Source of the DNA: Gammaproteobacteria bacterium
GTDB lineage: Bacteria > Pseudomonadota > Gammaproteobacteria > Burkholderiales > Rhodocyclaceae
Length of the DNA: 64,000 nucleotides
Assembly: GCA_018824085.1 (NCBI GenBank)
Contig: JAHJHI010000050.1
Coordinates: forward strand, 1 to 64,000
Reading direction: 5' to 3'
The notes beneath the pieces are model-generated. The model saw only the letters and a program-made list of their open reading frames with translations, was not told where the DNA came from and did not search any database. Shown one piece after another: positions 41,485 through 50,092 of the stretch (positions within the stretch are counted from its first letter, which is position 1; each line of letters starts with the position of its first letter). The translations under genes were made by a program, and so were the position numbers.

Positions 41485-42069
41485 ATGCCAGAGACCTTCA
41501 CCGCAGAACACCCCGCCGACATCGTGCACAGCTTTGCCGAACACCGGCGCTTCCTGCACAACCTCGCCGCCATGCAACTGAATTCGCGCGACGAAGCCGA
41601 CGACGCGGTGCAGGACACCTTCGCCGCGGCGATCGACGGCGTCGCCGGCTTTTCCGGGCAGGTGCCGGTGCGCGCATGGCTGGTCGGCATTCTGCGCAAC
41701 AAGATCGTCGACGCGATCCGCCGGCGCGCCCGCTACATCCGGCTCGACCCCGCCGACGCGCTGCCGTCCGACGACGCCGAATTCGACGACCGTTTCACGG
41801 CCGACGGATGCTGGCAACCGGGCGTGCTGCACGCAGCCGGACCCGAGTCGTCGATGGCCTACCGGCAACTGCTGGAACTGGTGGATCTGTGCCTGCAGAA
41901 GCTGCCCGCGAACACCGGCCGCGTCTTCCTGATGCGCGAATTCCTCGGTCTCGAATTCACCGAAATCGCCAGCCAGCTCGAGCTGGCCGAAGGGCATCTG
42001 CGCGTGCTGCTGTACCGCGCGCGCATGCGCCTGCGCGACTGCGTCAGCCGTGGCTGGGAGGACGCATGA
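41485..42069 (+). CDS. ECF-type sigma factor (second of two)
   Basis: The 194-residue product has region 2 (HRRFLHNLAAMQLNSRDEADDAVQDTFAAAI, then VRAWLVGILRNKIVDAIRRRAR) and region 4 (LPANTGRVFLMREFLGLEFTEIASQLELAEGHLRVLLYRARMRL), separated by an acidic linker of about 45 residues. It differs clearly from the first sigma in the module. ATG 41485 is chosen; 41458 is an alternative. It overlaps its anti-sigma gene by four bases. Confidence 0.88.
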   Translation: MPETFTAEHPADIVHSFAEHRRFLHNLAAMQLNSRDEADDAVQDTFAAAIDGVAGFSGQVPVRAWLVGILRNKIVDAIRRRARYIRLDPADALPSDDAEFDDRFTADGCWQPGVLHAAGPESSMAYRQLLELVDLCLQKLPANTGRVFLMREFLGLEFTEIASQLELAEGHLRVLLYRARMRLRDCVSRGWEDA

Positions 42070-42311
42070 GGCCGCCAGACCACCATGACGACGAGCACGA
42101 CGACCGTAACGACGGCGCGCGCTTCAGCTGCCGGGACAGCACCTGGCTGGTGTCGGAGGCGCGCGACCGCCCGCTCAGCGCAACCGAGCGTGCGCAACTG
42201 CATCGCCACATCGACAGCTGCCCTCATTGCCAGGTGGCGTCAAAGCAATTCGAGCGCCTGTTCGCGCAGATCGACGACCTGCTCGGCCACACCCGGCACA
42301 ACGGCGGCTGA
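42066..42311 (+). CDS. Small soluble zinc anti-sigma factor (ZAS type)
   Basis: The 81-residue product has C22, H48, C52 and C55, giving the exact ZAS pattern C-x25-H-x3-C-x2-C known from redox-responsive anti-sigma factors such as RsrA and ChrR. There is no membrane segment, so it would sense in the cytoplasm, unlike the membrane-bound partner of the first sigma. The N-terminus is rich in Asp and His. The start overlaps the second sigma gene, fixing the pair. Confidence 0.88.
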   Translation: MRPPDHHDDEHDDRNDGARFSCRDSTWLVSEARDRPLSATERAQLHRHIDSCPHCQVASKQFERLFAQIDDLLGHTRHNGG

Positions 42312-42366
42312 ACGGGCGATCCGGATATTTTCGGCCTGAAACCCGCCTTCGCCACGGCATCCGTCA

Positions 42367-42395
42367 TGTAAAGCACACGCTGCCGGCCTTACAAT
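42367..42395 (+). promoter_or_regulatory. Probable sigma-70 promoter of the SNF2 gene
   Basis: TGTAAA (42367-42372) and TACAAT (42390-42395) are 17 bases apart and lie 44 bases before the helicase start. Confidence 0.5.
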
Positions 42396-42438
42396 CTTGC
42401 GTCCTTTTTTTGCCGGCCCACTGGCCCGTGCGGATGCA

Positions 42439-45400
42439 ATGGAACTGACCCGCCTGTTGTCGCAGCTTGACCCGCGCATGCTGGGCGAACTGTTTTCCGA
42501 ACAAACCATTTCACGCGGCGAGCAATACCTGTCGCGGGTCGGCGACATCGAAGCCAGCGGCCCCACACTGCGCGCGCTGGTGCGCGGATCGAGCCCGCAT
42601 CCCTATCAGGTGTCGGTGCGACTGGAGCGGCGCGAGTACTTCGGCGAGCGCACGCTGGAACTGGCCACCCGCTGCACCTGCCCGGTCGGCAACCGCTGCA
42701 AGCATGCGCTGGCGCTGCTGCTCGCCGCGAAGAAGCAGGGCGAACTGATAGAACGCCCGCGCGCCGAAGTGCTGCGCTGGGTGCAACAGCTCGGCGCACG
42801 CCTTGCGCCGCAGCCGGAACGCCCGGGCCGAAAGCGCGCAGCCACGCGCGACACGCTGATTTACCTCATCGTCACGCGCGGCGCGCTGACACCCGAATTC
42901 CGCCTGCTCAAGGCCAGGCTCGGCCGCGACGGCAAACTCACCGGCGACCACCAGCCCTGGTTCAACTTCGAGCAGGCGCTGCTCAAGCCGCCCGCCTTCG
43001 TGCATGACGACGACCTGCCGGTGCTGCGCATCCTGCGCGACGCGATCCGCCGGCGCGCCAGCAGCGCCTTCGTACCGTTCGAGCTGCGTGGCGCCGATGG
43101 TCTGGCCGTGCTGCGCACCGCGCTGGAAACCGGCCGCGTCTACGCCACCGAACCGGACAGCCCGATCGACGGCGGTCATGCGCGCACACTCGCCGCCGGC
43201 GACGCCCGGCCCGGCACGCTGGCCTGGCAGACAGAAAAGATCGGCGTTCGCGCGCTGCTGCAATGCAAGCCCGCCGTCGACTACGTGCTGCCTACCGATC
43301 CACCCTGGTACCTCGACCTGCAGCACGGCATGGCAGGAGAGATCACCCACCCGGCGCGCGACGCCGTGCTGGCGGTGCTGGAGCTGCCGCCGCTGACGCA
43401 GGCGGAACTCGCGCTGGTGGCCGGCGCACTGGCGGAGGCCGCGCCGGCGCTGCCGTCACCGCTCGGGCGCGAGGCGCGCCGCCTGCCGGAAATCGACGCG
43501 CCGCTGCAGCCGGTGCTGCATCTCGCCACGCTGCCGGTGTGGCACGTGAAGCCGCACCGGCGTTACGAAAAGGCGCTTGGCCACGCGCTCTACGACATCG
43601 CGACGATCACGCTCGAGTACGGACAGGCGAAATTCCACGCGACCGACAACGGCGACCTCGCGAGTCTGCCCAACGGCCGCGCGGTCAAGGTCACACGCGA
43701 TACCGGCGCGGAAGAGGCGGCGCTGGCGCTGCTCGCCGACACCGGCTTCGCACCCGTGCAGGCGCGCTGGCTGCAGGTGCATGCCTCGCTGCCCGTGGGC
43801 GCGCTCGGACTGGAGAGCGAAGCTGCGTGGAGCCGCTTCTTCGCTGACACCGCCGCCACGCTCGGCGCCGCCGGCTGGCGCATCGAATGCCCGCCCGACT
43901 TCCGCCACCGCGTGCTGCTGGTCGACGAATGGCATGCCGACCTCGAAGACAGCGATGCCGGCTGGATGGAGCTGTCGCTCGGCATCGACGTCGGCGGCCG
44001 CCGGCTGGATCTCGCGCCGCTGCTGCACGCGCTGTTCAAGCGCGACGGCCGCTGGCTCGATCCGGTGGCGCTGGACCGCATGCGCGACGAAGACACGACC
44101 GACCTGTTCACCGCAGAAGGCGAACGCATCGTCGTGCAGGCCGGACGCATCAAGCCGCTGGCCCGCACGCTGGTCGACCTGTTCGACAACCCGGGCGGCG
44201 GCACGCTGAAGGTGTCGCGCATGGACGCGCCGCGTCTCGGAGAAACACTGGACAAGGACGGCTGGTCGCGCGAAGGCTTCCAGTCGATCGACAAGTGGGT
44301 GCAGCAGCTGCGCGGCATGCAGGGCGTGACGGCGGTCGACACCCCGCCCGGCTTCGGCATCGAACTGCGGCCCTACCAGCGCGAAGGGCTGGCCTGGCTG
44401 CAGCACCTGCGCGCGCATGATCTCGGCGGCATCCTCGCCGACGACATGGGTCTGGGCAAGACGGCGCAGACGCTCGCCCACCTGCTGCTCGAAAAGCAGG
44501 CCGGCCGGCTCGACCGCCCGGCGCTCGTCGTGCTGCCGACTTCGCTGGTATTCAACTGGCAGCGCGAGGCGGAACGCTTCGCGCCCGATCTGCGCGTGCT
44601 CAAGCTGCACGGCCCGGAGCGCAGTGAACGCTTCGCGCAGATTCCGGAACACGACGTCTGCCTCACCACCTATCCGCTGCTGTGGCGCGACCACGAAAAG
44701 CTCGCCGGGCACGACTACCACCTGCTGATACTGGACGAGGCACAAACCGTGAAGAACGCCGGCAGCCAGGCCGCGCGCGCGGTGCGCCTGCTGCGCGCCC
44801 GGCACCGCCTGTGCCTTACCGGCACGCCGCTGGAAAACCATCTCGGCGAGCTGTGGGCGCAGTTCGACTTCCTGCTGCCCGGTTTCCTCGGCGAGTCGAA
44901 GGACTTCACGCGCACCTGGCGTACGCCGATCGAAAAGCACGGCGACATGATCCGCCGCGAAGTGCTCGCACGGCGCATCGCGCCCTTCATCCTGCGCCGG
45001 CGCAAGGACGACGTCGCGAAGGATCTTCCGCCAAAGACCGAGGTCGTGCGCACGGTGGAACTGACCGGCCGCCAGCGCGACCTCTATGAAACCGTGCGCA
45101 TCACGATGGACAAGCGCGTGCGCGAGGAGATCGCCACGCGCGGCTTCGCGCGCAGCCGCATCGTCATCCTCGACGCGCTGCTCAAGCTGCGCCAGGTCTG
45201 CTGCGACCCGCGCCTGCTCAAGAGCGACGCCGCGATGCGCGTGCGCGAACGCGCCAAGCTCGACCTGCTGATGGACATGCTGGACAACCTGCTCGCCGAA
45301 GGCCGCAAGGTGCTGGTGTTCTCGCAATTCACCGCCATGCTGGACCTGATACACGCCACGCTGACCGACGCCGGCATCGAATGCGTCATGCTCACCGGCG

Positions 45401-45765
45401 ACACCCGGGATCGCGAAGCCGTCGTGCGCAGCTTTCAGGAGGGCAGCGTGCCGGTATTCCTCATCAGCCTCAAGGCCGGCGGCGTCGGCCTGAACCTGAC
45501 CGCCGCCGACACCGTCATCCACTACGATCCCTGGTGGAATCCGGCCGCCGAAAACCAGGCGAGCGACCGCGCCCACCGCATCGGCCAGGACAAGCCGGTG
45601 TTCGTCTACAAGCTGATCGTCGCCGGCAGCATCGAGGAGCGCATCGTCACCCTGCAGGAAAAGAAGGCCGCACTGGCCGAAGGCATCCTCGCCAACGACG
45701 AGGCCGCACTGGAGAAATTCGGCGAGAACGATCTGGCCGCGCTGTTCGAGCCACTGGCGCCGTAA
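42439..45765 (+). CDS. SWIM zinc finger / SNF2 helicase-like protein
   Basis: The 1108-residue protein is a DEAD/SNF2 ATPase with an N-terminal SWIM zinc finger (C79, C81, C87, H89 in RCTCPVGNRCKHA). After a long middle region comes a SNF2 motor with Walker A DDMGLGKT (about 667), DEAQ box (about 767), LTGTPLENHLGELWAQ, and a helicase C domain ending QASDRAHRIGQDKPV. Bacterial members of this RapA/HepA-like group act on nucleoprotein complexes, but no function is firmly known. An upstream TTG adds 14 residues. Codon use matches its neighbours. Confidence 0.93.
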   Translation: MELTRLLSQLDPRMLGELFSEQTISRGEQYLSRVGDIEASGPTLRALVRGSSPHPYQVSVRLERREYFGERTLELATRCTCPVGNRCKHALALLLAAKKQGELIERPRAEVLRWVQQLGARLAPQPERPGRKRAATRDTLIYLIVTRGALTPEFRLLKARLGRDGKLTGDHQPWFNFEQALLKPPAFVHDDDLPVLRILRDAIRRRASSAFVPFELRGADGLAVLRTALETGRVYATEPDSPIDGGHARTLAAGDARPGTLAWQTEKIGVRALLQCKPAVDYVLPTDPPWYLDLQHGMAGEITHPARDAVLAVLELPPLTQAELALVAGALAEAAPALPSPLGREARRLPEIDAPLQPVLHLATLPVWHVKPHRRYEKALGHALYDIATITLEYGQAKFHATDNGDLASLPNGRAVKVTRDTGAEEAALALLADTGFAPVQARWLQVHASLPVGALGLESEAAWSRFFADTAATLGAAGWRIECPPDFRHRVLLVDEWHADLEDSDAGWMELSLGIDVGGRRLDLAPLLHALFKRDGRWLDPVALDRMRDEDTTDLFTAEGERIVVQAGRIKPLARTLVDLFDNPGGGTLKVSRMDAPRLGETLDKDGWSREGFQSIDKWVQQLRGMQGVTAVDTPPGFGIELRPYQREGLAWLQHLRAHDLGGILADDMGLGKTAQTLAHLLLEKQAGRLDRPALVVLPTSLVFNWQREAERFAPDLRVLKLHGPERSERFAQIPEHDVCLTTYPLLWRDHEKLAGHDYHLLILDEAQTVKNAGSQAARAVRLLRARHRLCLTGTPLENHLGELWAQFDFLLPGFLGESKDFTRTWRTPIEKHGDMIRREVLARRIAPFILRRRKDDVAKDLPPKTEVVRTVELTGRQRDLYETVRITMDKRVREEIATRGFARSRIVILDALLKLRQVCCDPRLLKSDAAMRVRERAKLDLLMDMLDNLLAEGRKVLVFSQFTAMLDLIHATLTDAGIECVMLTGDTRDREAVVRSFQEGSVPVFLISLKAGGVGLNLTAADTVIHYDPWWNPAAENQASDRAHRIGQDKPVFVYKLIVAGSIEERIVTLQEKKAALAEGILANDEAALEKFGENDLAALFEPLAP

Positions 45766-45956
45766 ACCAGCCATATGTACGAGGACGGAAACACGCGCGA
45801 AAACAACGGTCAGCGTTTCGTGCCCGCATCCACCAACAGTCAGGAAAAAACCACGTCCCGAACTTCAGTCGGGGGCCTGCCAAGGCAGGGGCGGGGCACG
45901 TGGACACCCCGCGACGACACCGCACGGCAGCTCTGACTTCCAGACCAGAACCTTCA
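45766..45956. other. Intergenic gap, no gene seen
   Basis: These 191 bases between the SNF2 gene and the YdjM-like gene hold no convincing reading frame or RNA. Only a short inverted repeat CCTGCC-AA-GGCAGG near 45876-45890 is visible. Confidence 0.4.
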
Positions 45957-46457
45957 ATGTTCATCGCACACATCCCTTCCGGATACATCATGTCGATCGC
46001 GCTTCTGAAGCGAATCCGGCACGTTCTGGTCCCGGCTGCCATCATTGTTGCAGTCGGGATTTTCGGTGCCGTTGCGCCCGACCTTGATATGGCGTACTTC
46101 CATCTTGTCGATCATCGACAGACGCATCACCACAAGTACGTCACGCACTGGCCCTTGCTGTGGATCACGCTGGCGGCCGCGTTCGCGCTGTGGTTTTCTT
46201 GGCAGAAGCGCTCCCGTGCGGCCTTTCTCGGTCTGGTGTTTTCGCTTGGCGGGGTGCTGCACATGGTTCTGGACAGTTTCGTTGGCGACATCTGGTGGTT
46301 CGCCCCGTTCATTGACAAGTCATATGCCCTGTTCAACGTTCCAGCCCGGTTCAAACCCTGGTGGCTGAACTTTGTCCTTCACTGGTCGTTCGCCGCCGAG
46401 GCGGGAATTCTGGTGTGGGCGCTGCTGCTGTATCGACGACGTTGCCTGGTCCGATGA
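45957..46457 (+). CDS. YdjM-like membrane-bound putative metal-dependent hydrolase
   Basis: The 166-residue product has about four membrane segments and the histidine-rich DHRQTHHHKYVTHWP loop after a DLDMAYF motif, followed by GVLHMVLDSFVGD. This is the PF04307 (YdjM) pattern of membrane proteins predicted to be metal-dependent hydrolases; their substrate is unknown. The start at ATG 45957 is the first that gives family sequence; no good ribosome binding site is seen. Composition seems slightly less GC-rich than the flanks. Confidence 0.75.
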   Translation: MFIAHIPSGYIMSIALLKRIRHVLVPAAIIVAVGIFGAVAPDLDMAYFHLVDHRQTHHHKYVTHWPLLWITLAAAFALWFSWQKRSRAAFLGLVFSLGGVLHMVLDSFVGDIWWFAPFIDKSYALFNVPARFKPWWLNFVLHWSFAAEAGILVWALLLYRRRCLVR

Positions 46458-46678
46458 CCCGCCCCGACTTTGCGGACCGTTCGAAAACGTTGGCCGATGG
46501 CTGCCGGCCGCAGGGAGGACGTCATGCCGAGGGGCCGTTTTCCGGAAAGACCGATACTCAGGCCTCTCCATCAAGCCGGCAAGATACCGGCGGCTGCGGT
46601 GTCGACGAAGCACCGGGTGAGCGGCCAGAAGATCTGTTCGTGGAGTCGCCTCGGGACGACTCACTCATCGAAGATCAC
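46458..46678. other. Intergenic gap between convergent YdjM-like and map genes
   Basis: These 221 bases separate two convergent genes. A ribosome-binding-like GGGAGG before an ATG at 46524 opens a short frame, but it runs antisense into map and codes for nothing recognisable. No terminator with a T run was seen. Confidence 0.4.
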
Positions 46679-47425
46679 TCAATGTCGCGTGACGACCATG
46701 GGTTCGCCCTTGGTCACTATCATCGTGTGCTCGTATTGCGCTGACAAGTTGCCACGCGCTCCAACCAGGGTCCATCCATCGGATGCCTCGGTCACGACGC
46801 GGCTCTTTGTCGACAGGAAAGGTTCGATGGTGATCACCATGCCGTCTTTCAGGGTGCGCCTGTCCGCGGGATCAAAGTACCCGGGAATGTGTTCGGGTGC
46901 TTCATGAAGGGCACGGCCAACCCCGTGACTGCCCAGGTTCTCGATGATCTTGAAGCCGTATGTCTTCGCCGTGCGCTCGATTGCAGCGCCGATGCCGTTG
47001 AGGGGCCGGCCGGCGCGGGCCTGCTTCATGGCCTGTTCAAGTGCCGTGCGGGTAGCGTGGCACAAGCGCGTCTTCTGCGGGTTCGTCGGGGGCACGATCT
47101 TCGTGCCTCCGGTGTCTGCGAAGTAGCCCCCCAGTTCGGCAGACACGTCGACATTCAGTACGTCGCCCGCCCGAATCACCCGGTCACCCGGGATGCCGTG
47201 CGCGGCCTCCTCGTTGATGCTGATGCAGGTTGAGCCCGGGAAATCGTATGTGAGTCTCGGCGCCGATCGCGCGCCGTGCCTTTCAAGCAACTGCTCACCC
47301 AGTGAATCCAGCTCACGCGTAGTCATGCCGGGTTCGGCAGCGTCCAGCATTTCCTGCAGCACGTACGAAACGATCTTGCCGATGCGTTTGAGTGCAACCA
47401 CATCGTCTTCGGTTTCGATGGTCAT
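46679..47425 (-). CDS. map: Type I methionine aminopeptidase (stand-alone copy)
   Basis: MetAP removes N-terminal methionine from new proteins. The 248-residue product has the five metal ligands of the pita-bread fold: Asp residues in VDVSAELGGYFADTGGT, His in SHGVGRALHE, Glu in ITIEPFL and Glu in QYEHT. The active-site His is in EEAAHGIPGD. The gene is alone, not beside rpsB-tsf where the housekeeping copy usually lies, so it may be a second copy. GGAG lies eight bases before the ATG. Confidence 0.93.
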   Translation of the reverse strand: MTIETEDDVVALKRIGKIVSYVLQEMLDAAEPGMTTRELDSLGEQLLERHGARSAPRLTYDFPGSTCISINEEAAHGIPGDRVIRAGDVLNVDVSAELGGYFADTGGTKIVPPTNPQKTRLCHATRTALEQAMKQARAGRPLNGIGAAIERTAKTYGFKIIENLGSHGVGRALHEAPEHIPGYFDPADRRTLKDGMVITIEPFLSTKSRVVTEASDGWTLVGARGNLSAQYEHTMIVTKGEPMVVTRH

Positions 47426-47590
47426 GTGATCTCCTGTCTGAATGCGGCGAGACTACCCGAGAATGGCTGCGTCGCCCCCGAGGGGATGCTCGGGACCGAA
47501 GCCCGGGAGTGACGTCTGCGCGGCCGGCCACCCGCCTCACGCAGTAAACTGGTTCCCGGAAATCAACCGCTCCCCGGAAAGCACTTCGTC

Positions 47591-47908
47591 ATGGACCTTT
47601 TCTTCTCGCGCCGCGAAACCGATCGCGAAGTCGTCATCACGCACAAGCCCTGGTTCCACTTCCTGCTCATTGCGGCGATCGCGGTCTGGGGCATTGCCGG
47701 CACGCAGCCGGAAGAGAGCGTGCTGCGGGGCTGGGCCGGTCTGCTGTGGTTCGTGACGATTGCGGTGATGGTCTGGCGCGCGGTGAGCATGCGCAAGGTG
47801 TGGCGGGAGATGAATGTGGCGATGAAGGCGGGCGGCGTTTCCATGCGCGGCTCGCGCTTCAATCCGCTGGACCCGCTGACGGTGCGCATCGCAAAGGCGC
47901 CGGACTGA
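47591..47908 (+). CDS. Hypothetical two-span membrane protein
   Basis: The 105-residue product has two hydrophobic segments (about residues 22-38 and 46-63) and a basic C-terminal tail. No family was recognised. A purine-rich GGAAAG lies about ten bases before the ATG. It stands alone between divergent map and the VOC gene, and a 165-base upstream gap leaves room for its own promoter. Confidence 0.6.
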   Translation: MDLFFSRRETDREVVITHKPWFHFLLIAAIAVWGIAGTQPEESVLRGWAGLLWFVTIAVMVWRAVSMRKVWREMNVAMKAGGVSMRGSRFNPLDPLTVRIAKAPD

Positions 47909-48022
47909 CGGCCGGGCGGCAGCGCGCGGGGCGGCGCGACTGTCGATTCAGCGCGGCCTCATGCGTCGTACGATCAGCGCGGCGGACCGTCCGCCGCCAT
48001 TGACCAGGACAGGAGACCCACG

Positions 48023-48427
48023 ATGGCGCAACAGATCTACGTCAATCTTCCGGTGAAGGACCTCGAACGTTCCAGGGCCTTTTTCACCGCGCTCGGCTTC
48101 AGCTTCAACCCGCAGTTCACCAACGAGTTGGCCACATGCATGGTCATCTCGGACAACATTTTCGTGATGCTGCTGACCGAGCCCTTCTTCGCGGGTTTTA
48201 CCGGCAAGCCGATTGCCGATGCGCACACGAGCACCGAAGTGCTGGTGTGCATTTCGCGCGACAGCCGCGCAGCGGTGGATGACATGGTGGCGAAGGCGCG
48301 GGCGGCCGGCGGTGCGGTGCCGCGCGCGCCACAGGACCACGGCTTCATGTACGGCCACGGCTTCGAAGACCTTGACGGGCACATCTGGGAACTGAGCCAT
48401 ATGGAAGCGCCCCCGTCGGGCGCCTGA
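48023..48427 (+). CDS. VOC-fold (glyoxalase/bleomycin-resistance-like) protein
   Basis: The 134-residue product is a VOC-family protein of the PhnB/glyoxalase-like kind. It shows the beta-alpha-beta-beta-beta pattern with IYVNLPVKDLERSRAFFTALGFSF at the start and HGFEDLDGHIWELSHM at the end, where His and Glu are possible metal ligands. Substrate is unknown. An AGGAGA site lies before ATG 48023. Confidence 0.8.
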   Translation: MAQQIYVNLPVKDLERSRAFFTALGFSFNPQFTNELATCMVISDNIFVMLLTEPFFAGFTGKPIADAHTSTEVLVCISRDSRAAVDDMVAKARAAGGAVPRAPQDHGFMYGHGFEDLDGHIWELSHMEAPPSGA

Positions 48428-48700
48428 CCCCGCACCGCCGCGACGGCCGCGCGCAGGCGGCCGTGCCCGGTCACACTCCTGCGCCGGGCCCCGGCCCGCG
48501 TCCCCGCCCGTGATTCCCTCCACGCCCGCCTTTCCGCGGGCATCCCGGCCTGCCCTTCAGCGCACGGCCGCACCATCATTTCCCGGCCCCTCCGACCGGC
48601 GCGACGTGCCGGCGCCACCACCTGAGCGGCGCGAGCGTCTATGCTCTGACGCGATGGTCGATCGCATCACCACTTTTTTTACCCACCGGAAGGAATTGCA
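48428..48700. other. Intergenic gap with a possible -10 box
   Basis: These 273 GC-rich bases hold no convincing gene. TATGCT at 48640-48645 could be a -10 element for the DsrE-like gene. No -35 match was found. Confidence 0.35.
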
Positions 48701-49120
48701 ATGCCGTACCTGCCACGCCTGATCCTTGCCCTGGCACTGGTCGCTGGCACCTTTTGTGCGCCCGCACGCGCCGCCGAAAACGCCCCGCTCTTCCTCAACC
48801 TGACGAGCGACAACGTGCATCGCGCGACGATGGGCATCGCGTTCGCACGCGCGCAGTTCGAGCGGGGCCATCCGCTGACCATCTTCCTGAACGACGAGGC
48901 GGTGCGCATCGGTTCGAAGGCGAACACCAAGAATTTCGTGCGCCAGCAGCGGACCCTGGACGAGCTCATGCGCAAGGGCGTCGAGGTGCTGGTGTGCCGC
49001 GACTGCATGACGCACTATGGCGTCCGCGAGGACGACCTGATTGCCGGCGTCAAGGTCGACAATTCCGACCTGAGCGGCGAAGCGCTGTTTCGCAACGACA
49101 CGCGCGCGCTCACCTGGTAA
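48701..49120 (+). CDS. Exported DsrE/DsrF-like protein
   Basis: The 139-residue product has a signal peptide (cleavage after ARA, about residue 24) and a DsrE-like fold: LFLNLTSDNVHRATMGIAFARAQFERGHPLTIFLNDEAV, then GVEVLVCRDCMTHYGV. Two cysteines sit as C-x2-C (CRDC), in the region where DsrE-type proteins carry sulfur-handling residues. Periplasmic DsrE-like proteins of this size are common and largely uncharacterised. A role in sulfur or redox chemistry is only inferred. Confidence 0.75.
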   Translation: MPYLPRLILALALVAGTFCAPARAAENAPLFLNLTSDNVHRATMGIAFARAQFERGHPLTIFLNDEAVRIGSKANTKNFVRQQRTLDELMRKGVEVLVCRDCMTHYGVREDDLIAGVKVDNSDLSGEALFRNDTRALTW

Positions 49121-49163
49121 GGCGGCGCATTCATCCGGCATTCCGGATGAGAAAGGAGACGAC

Positions 49164-49511
49164 ATGAAATACTCCGGCAGCTGCCATTGCGGCAAGGTGG
49201 CGTTCGACGTGGAAGGCGAACTCACCGGCGCGATGTCCTGCAACTGTTCCATATGCCAGCGCAAGGGCGCGCTGATGTGGTTCGTGCCGCGCGAAGCACT
49301 CACGCTGCGCACCCCGCAGGACGCACTGGCCACCTACACCTTCAACAAGCATCACATCCAGCACCGCTTCTGCCCGGTGTGCGGCATCCACCCGTTCGGC
49401 GAGGGGGCCATGCCCGACGGCACGCGCATGGCAGCGATCAACATCCGCTGCCTCGACGGCGTGGATATCGACGCCATCCCCGTTCAGCAGCACGACGGCC
49501 GTTCGGCATGA
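49164..49511 (+). CDS. GFA-family (glutathione-dependent formaldehyde-activating-like) protein
   Basis: The 115-residue product has the GFA/CENP-V zinc fold: CHCGKVAF near the start, CNCSICQRKG next, then FCPVCGIHPFGEG. Gfa was named for condensing formaldehyde with glutathione, but most family members have no tested activity. In a probable methylotroph a formaldehyde role is attractive but not shown. An AAGGAG site precedes ATG 49164, and the stop overlaps the peroxiredoxin start by four bases. Confidence 0.88.
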   Translation: MKYSGSCHCGKVAFDVEGELTGAMSCNCSICQRKGALMWFVPREALTLRTPQDALATYTFNKHHIQHRFCPVCGIHPFGEGAMPDGTRMAAINIRCLDGVDIDAIPVQQHDGRSA

Positions 49512-50092
49512 GCGTGCCATCCGGTTCATCGCTGAGCGACCTGCCGGCCGACCTGCCGGAGCCGGTCGACGATGGCGCGGCCGGCCACCTCGAAGGCATG
49601 CGGCTGCCGCCTGTCGTGCTGCCCTGTACCGCCGGCAGCGAAGTCGACCTTTCGACGCTGGCCGGGCGTCAGGTCATCTATGTCTATCCGATGACCGGCC
49701 GCCCCGGCGTCCCGCTGCCCGACGGCTGGGACGCGATTCCGGGCGCGCGTGGCTGCACGCCGCAGTCGTGCGCCTTCCGTGACCACCACGCCGAGCTGGC
49801 CGCGCTGCGCACGAGCGTCTACGGCCTGAGCACGCAGACGCGCGCGTACCAGCAGGAAGCGCGTACGCGCCTGCATCTGCCCTTTCACCTGCTGTCGGAC
49901 ACCGGACGCGCGCTGGGCTCGGCGCTGCACCTGCCCACGTTCGACGCCGCCGGCATGACGCTGTACCGCCGGCTGACGCTGATCGCACACGACGCGCGCA
50001 TCGTGAAGGTCTTCCACCCGGTTTTTCCGCCCGACCGCAACGCGGGCGACGTGCTCGCCTGGCTGCGCACGCAGCCGTTGCCGGAGGCATGA
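49508..50092 (+). CDS. Peroxiredoxin-like thiol peroxidase
   Basis: The 194-residue product has an AhpC/TSA-type thioredoxin fold. The motif GARGCTPQSCAFRDHH has two cysteines five positions apart, as in PrxQ/BCP peroxiredoxins whose peroxidatic and resolving residues form C-x4-C. The preceding YPMTGRPG is also family-like. An N-terminal extension of about 35 residues is unusual. The ATGA start overlaps the GFA gene and its stop overlaps the DUF1499 gene, so the three are likely cotranscribed. Confidence 0.85.
   Translation: MSVPSGSSLSDLPADLPEPVDDGAAGHLEGMRLPPVVLPCTAGSEVDLSTLAGRQVIYVYPMTGRPGVPLPDGWDAIPGARGCTPQSCAFRDHHAELAALRTSVYGLSTQTRAYQQEARTRLHLPFHLLSDTGRALGSALHLPTFDAAGMTLYRRLTLIAHDARIVKVFHPVFPPDRNAGDVLAWLRTQPLPEA

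Noticed and set aside
43456-45774. 772-codon minus-strand reading frame
   Set aside because: It is the antisense of the SNF2 helicase gene and has shadow-frame composition with no recognisable motif.
46470-46907. Short plus-strand frame with a GGGAGG before an internal ATG
   Set aside because: Most of it is antisense to map and the peptide has no recognisable features.
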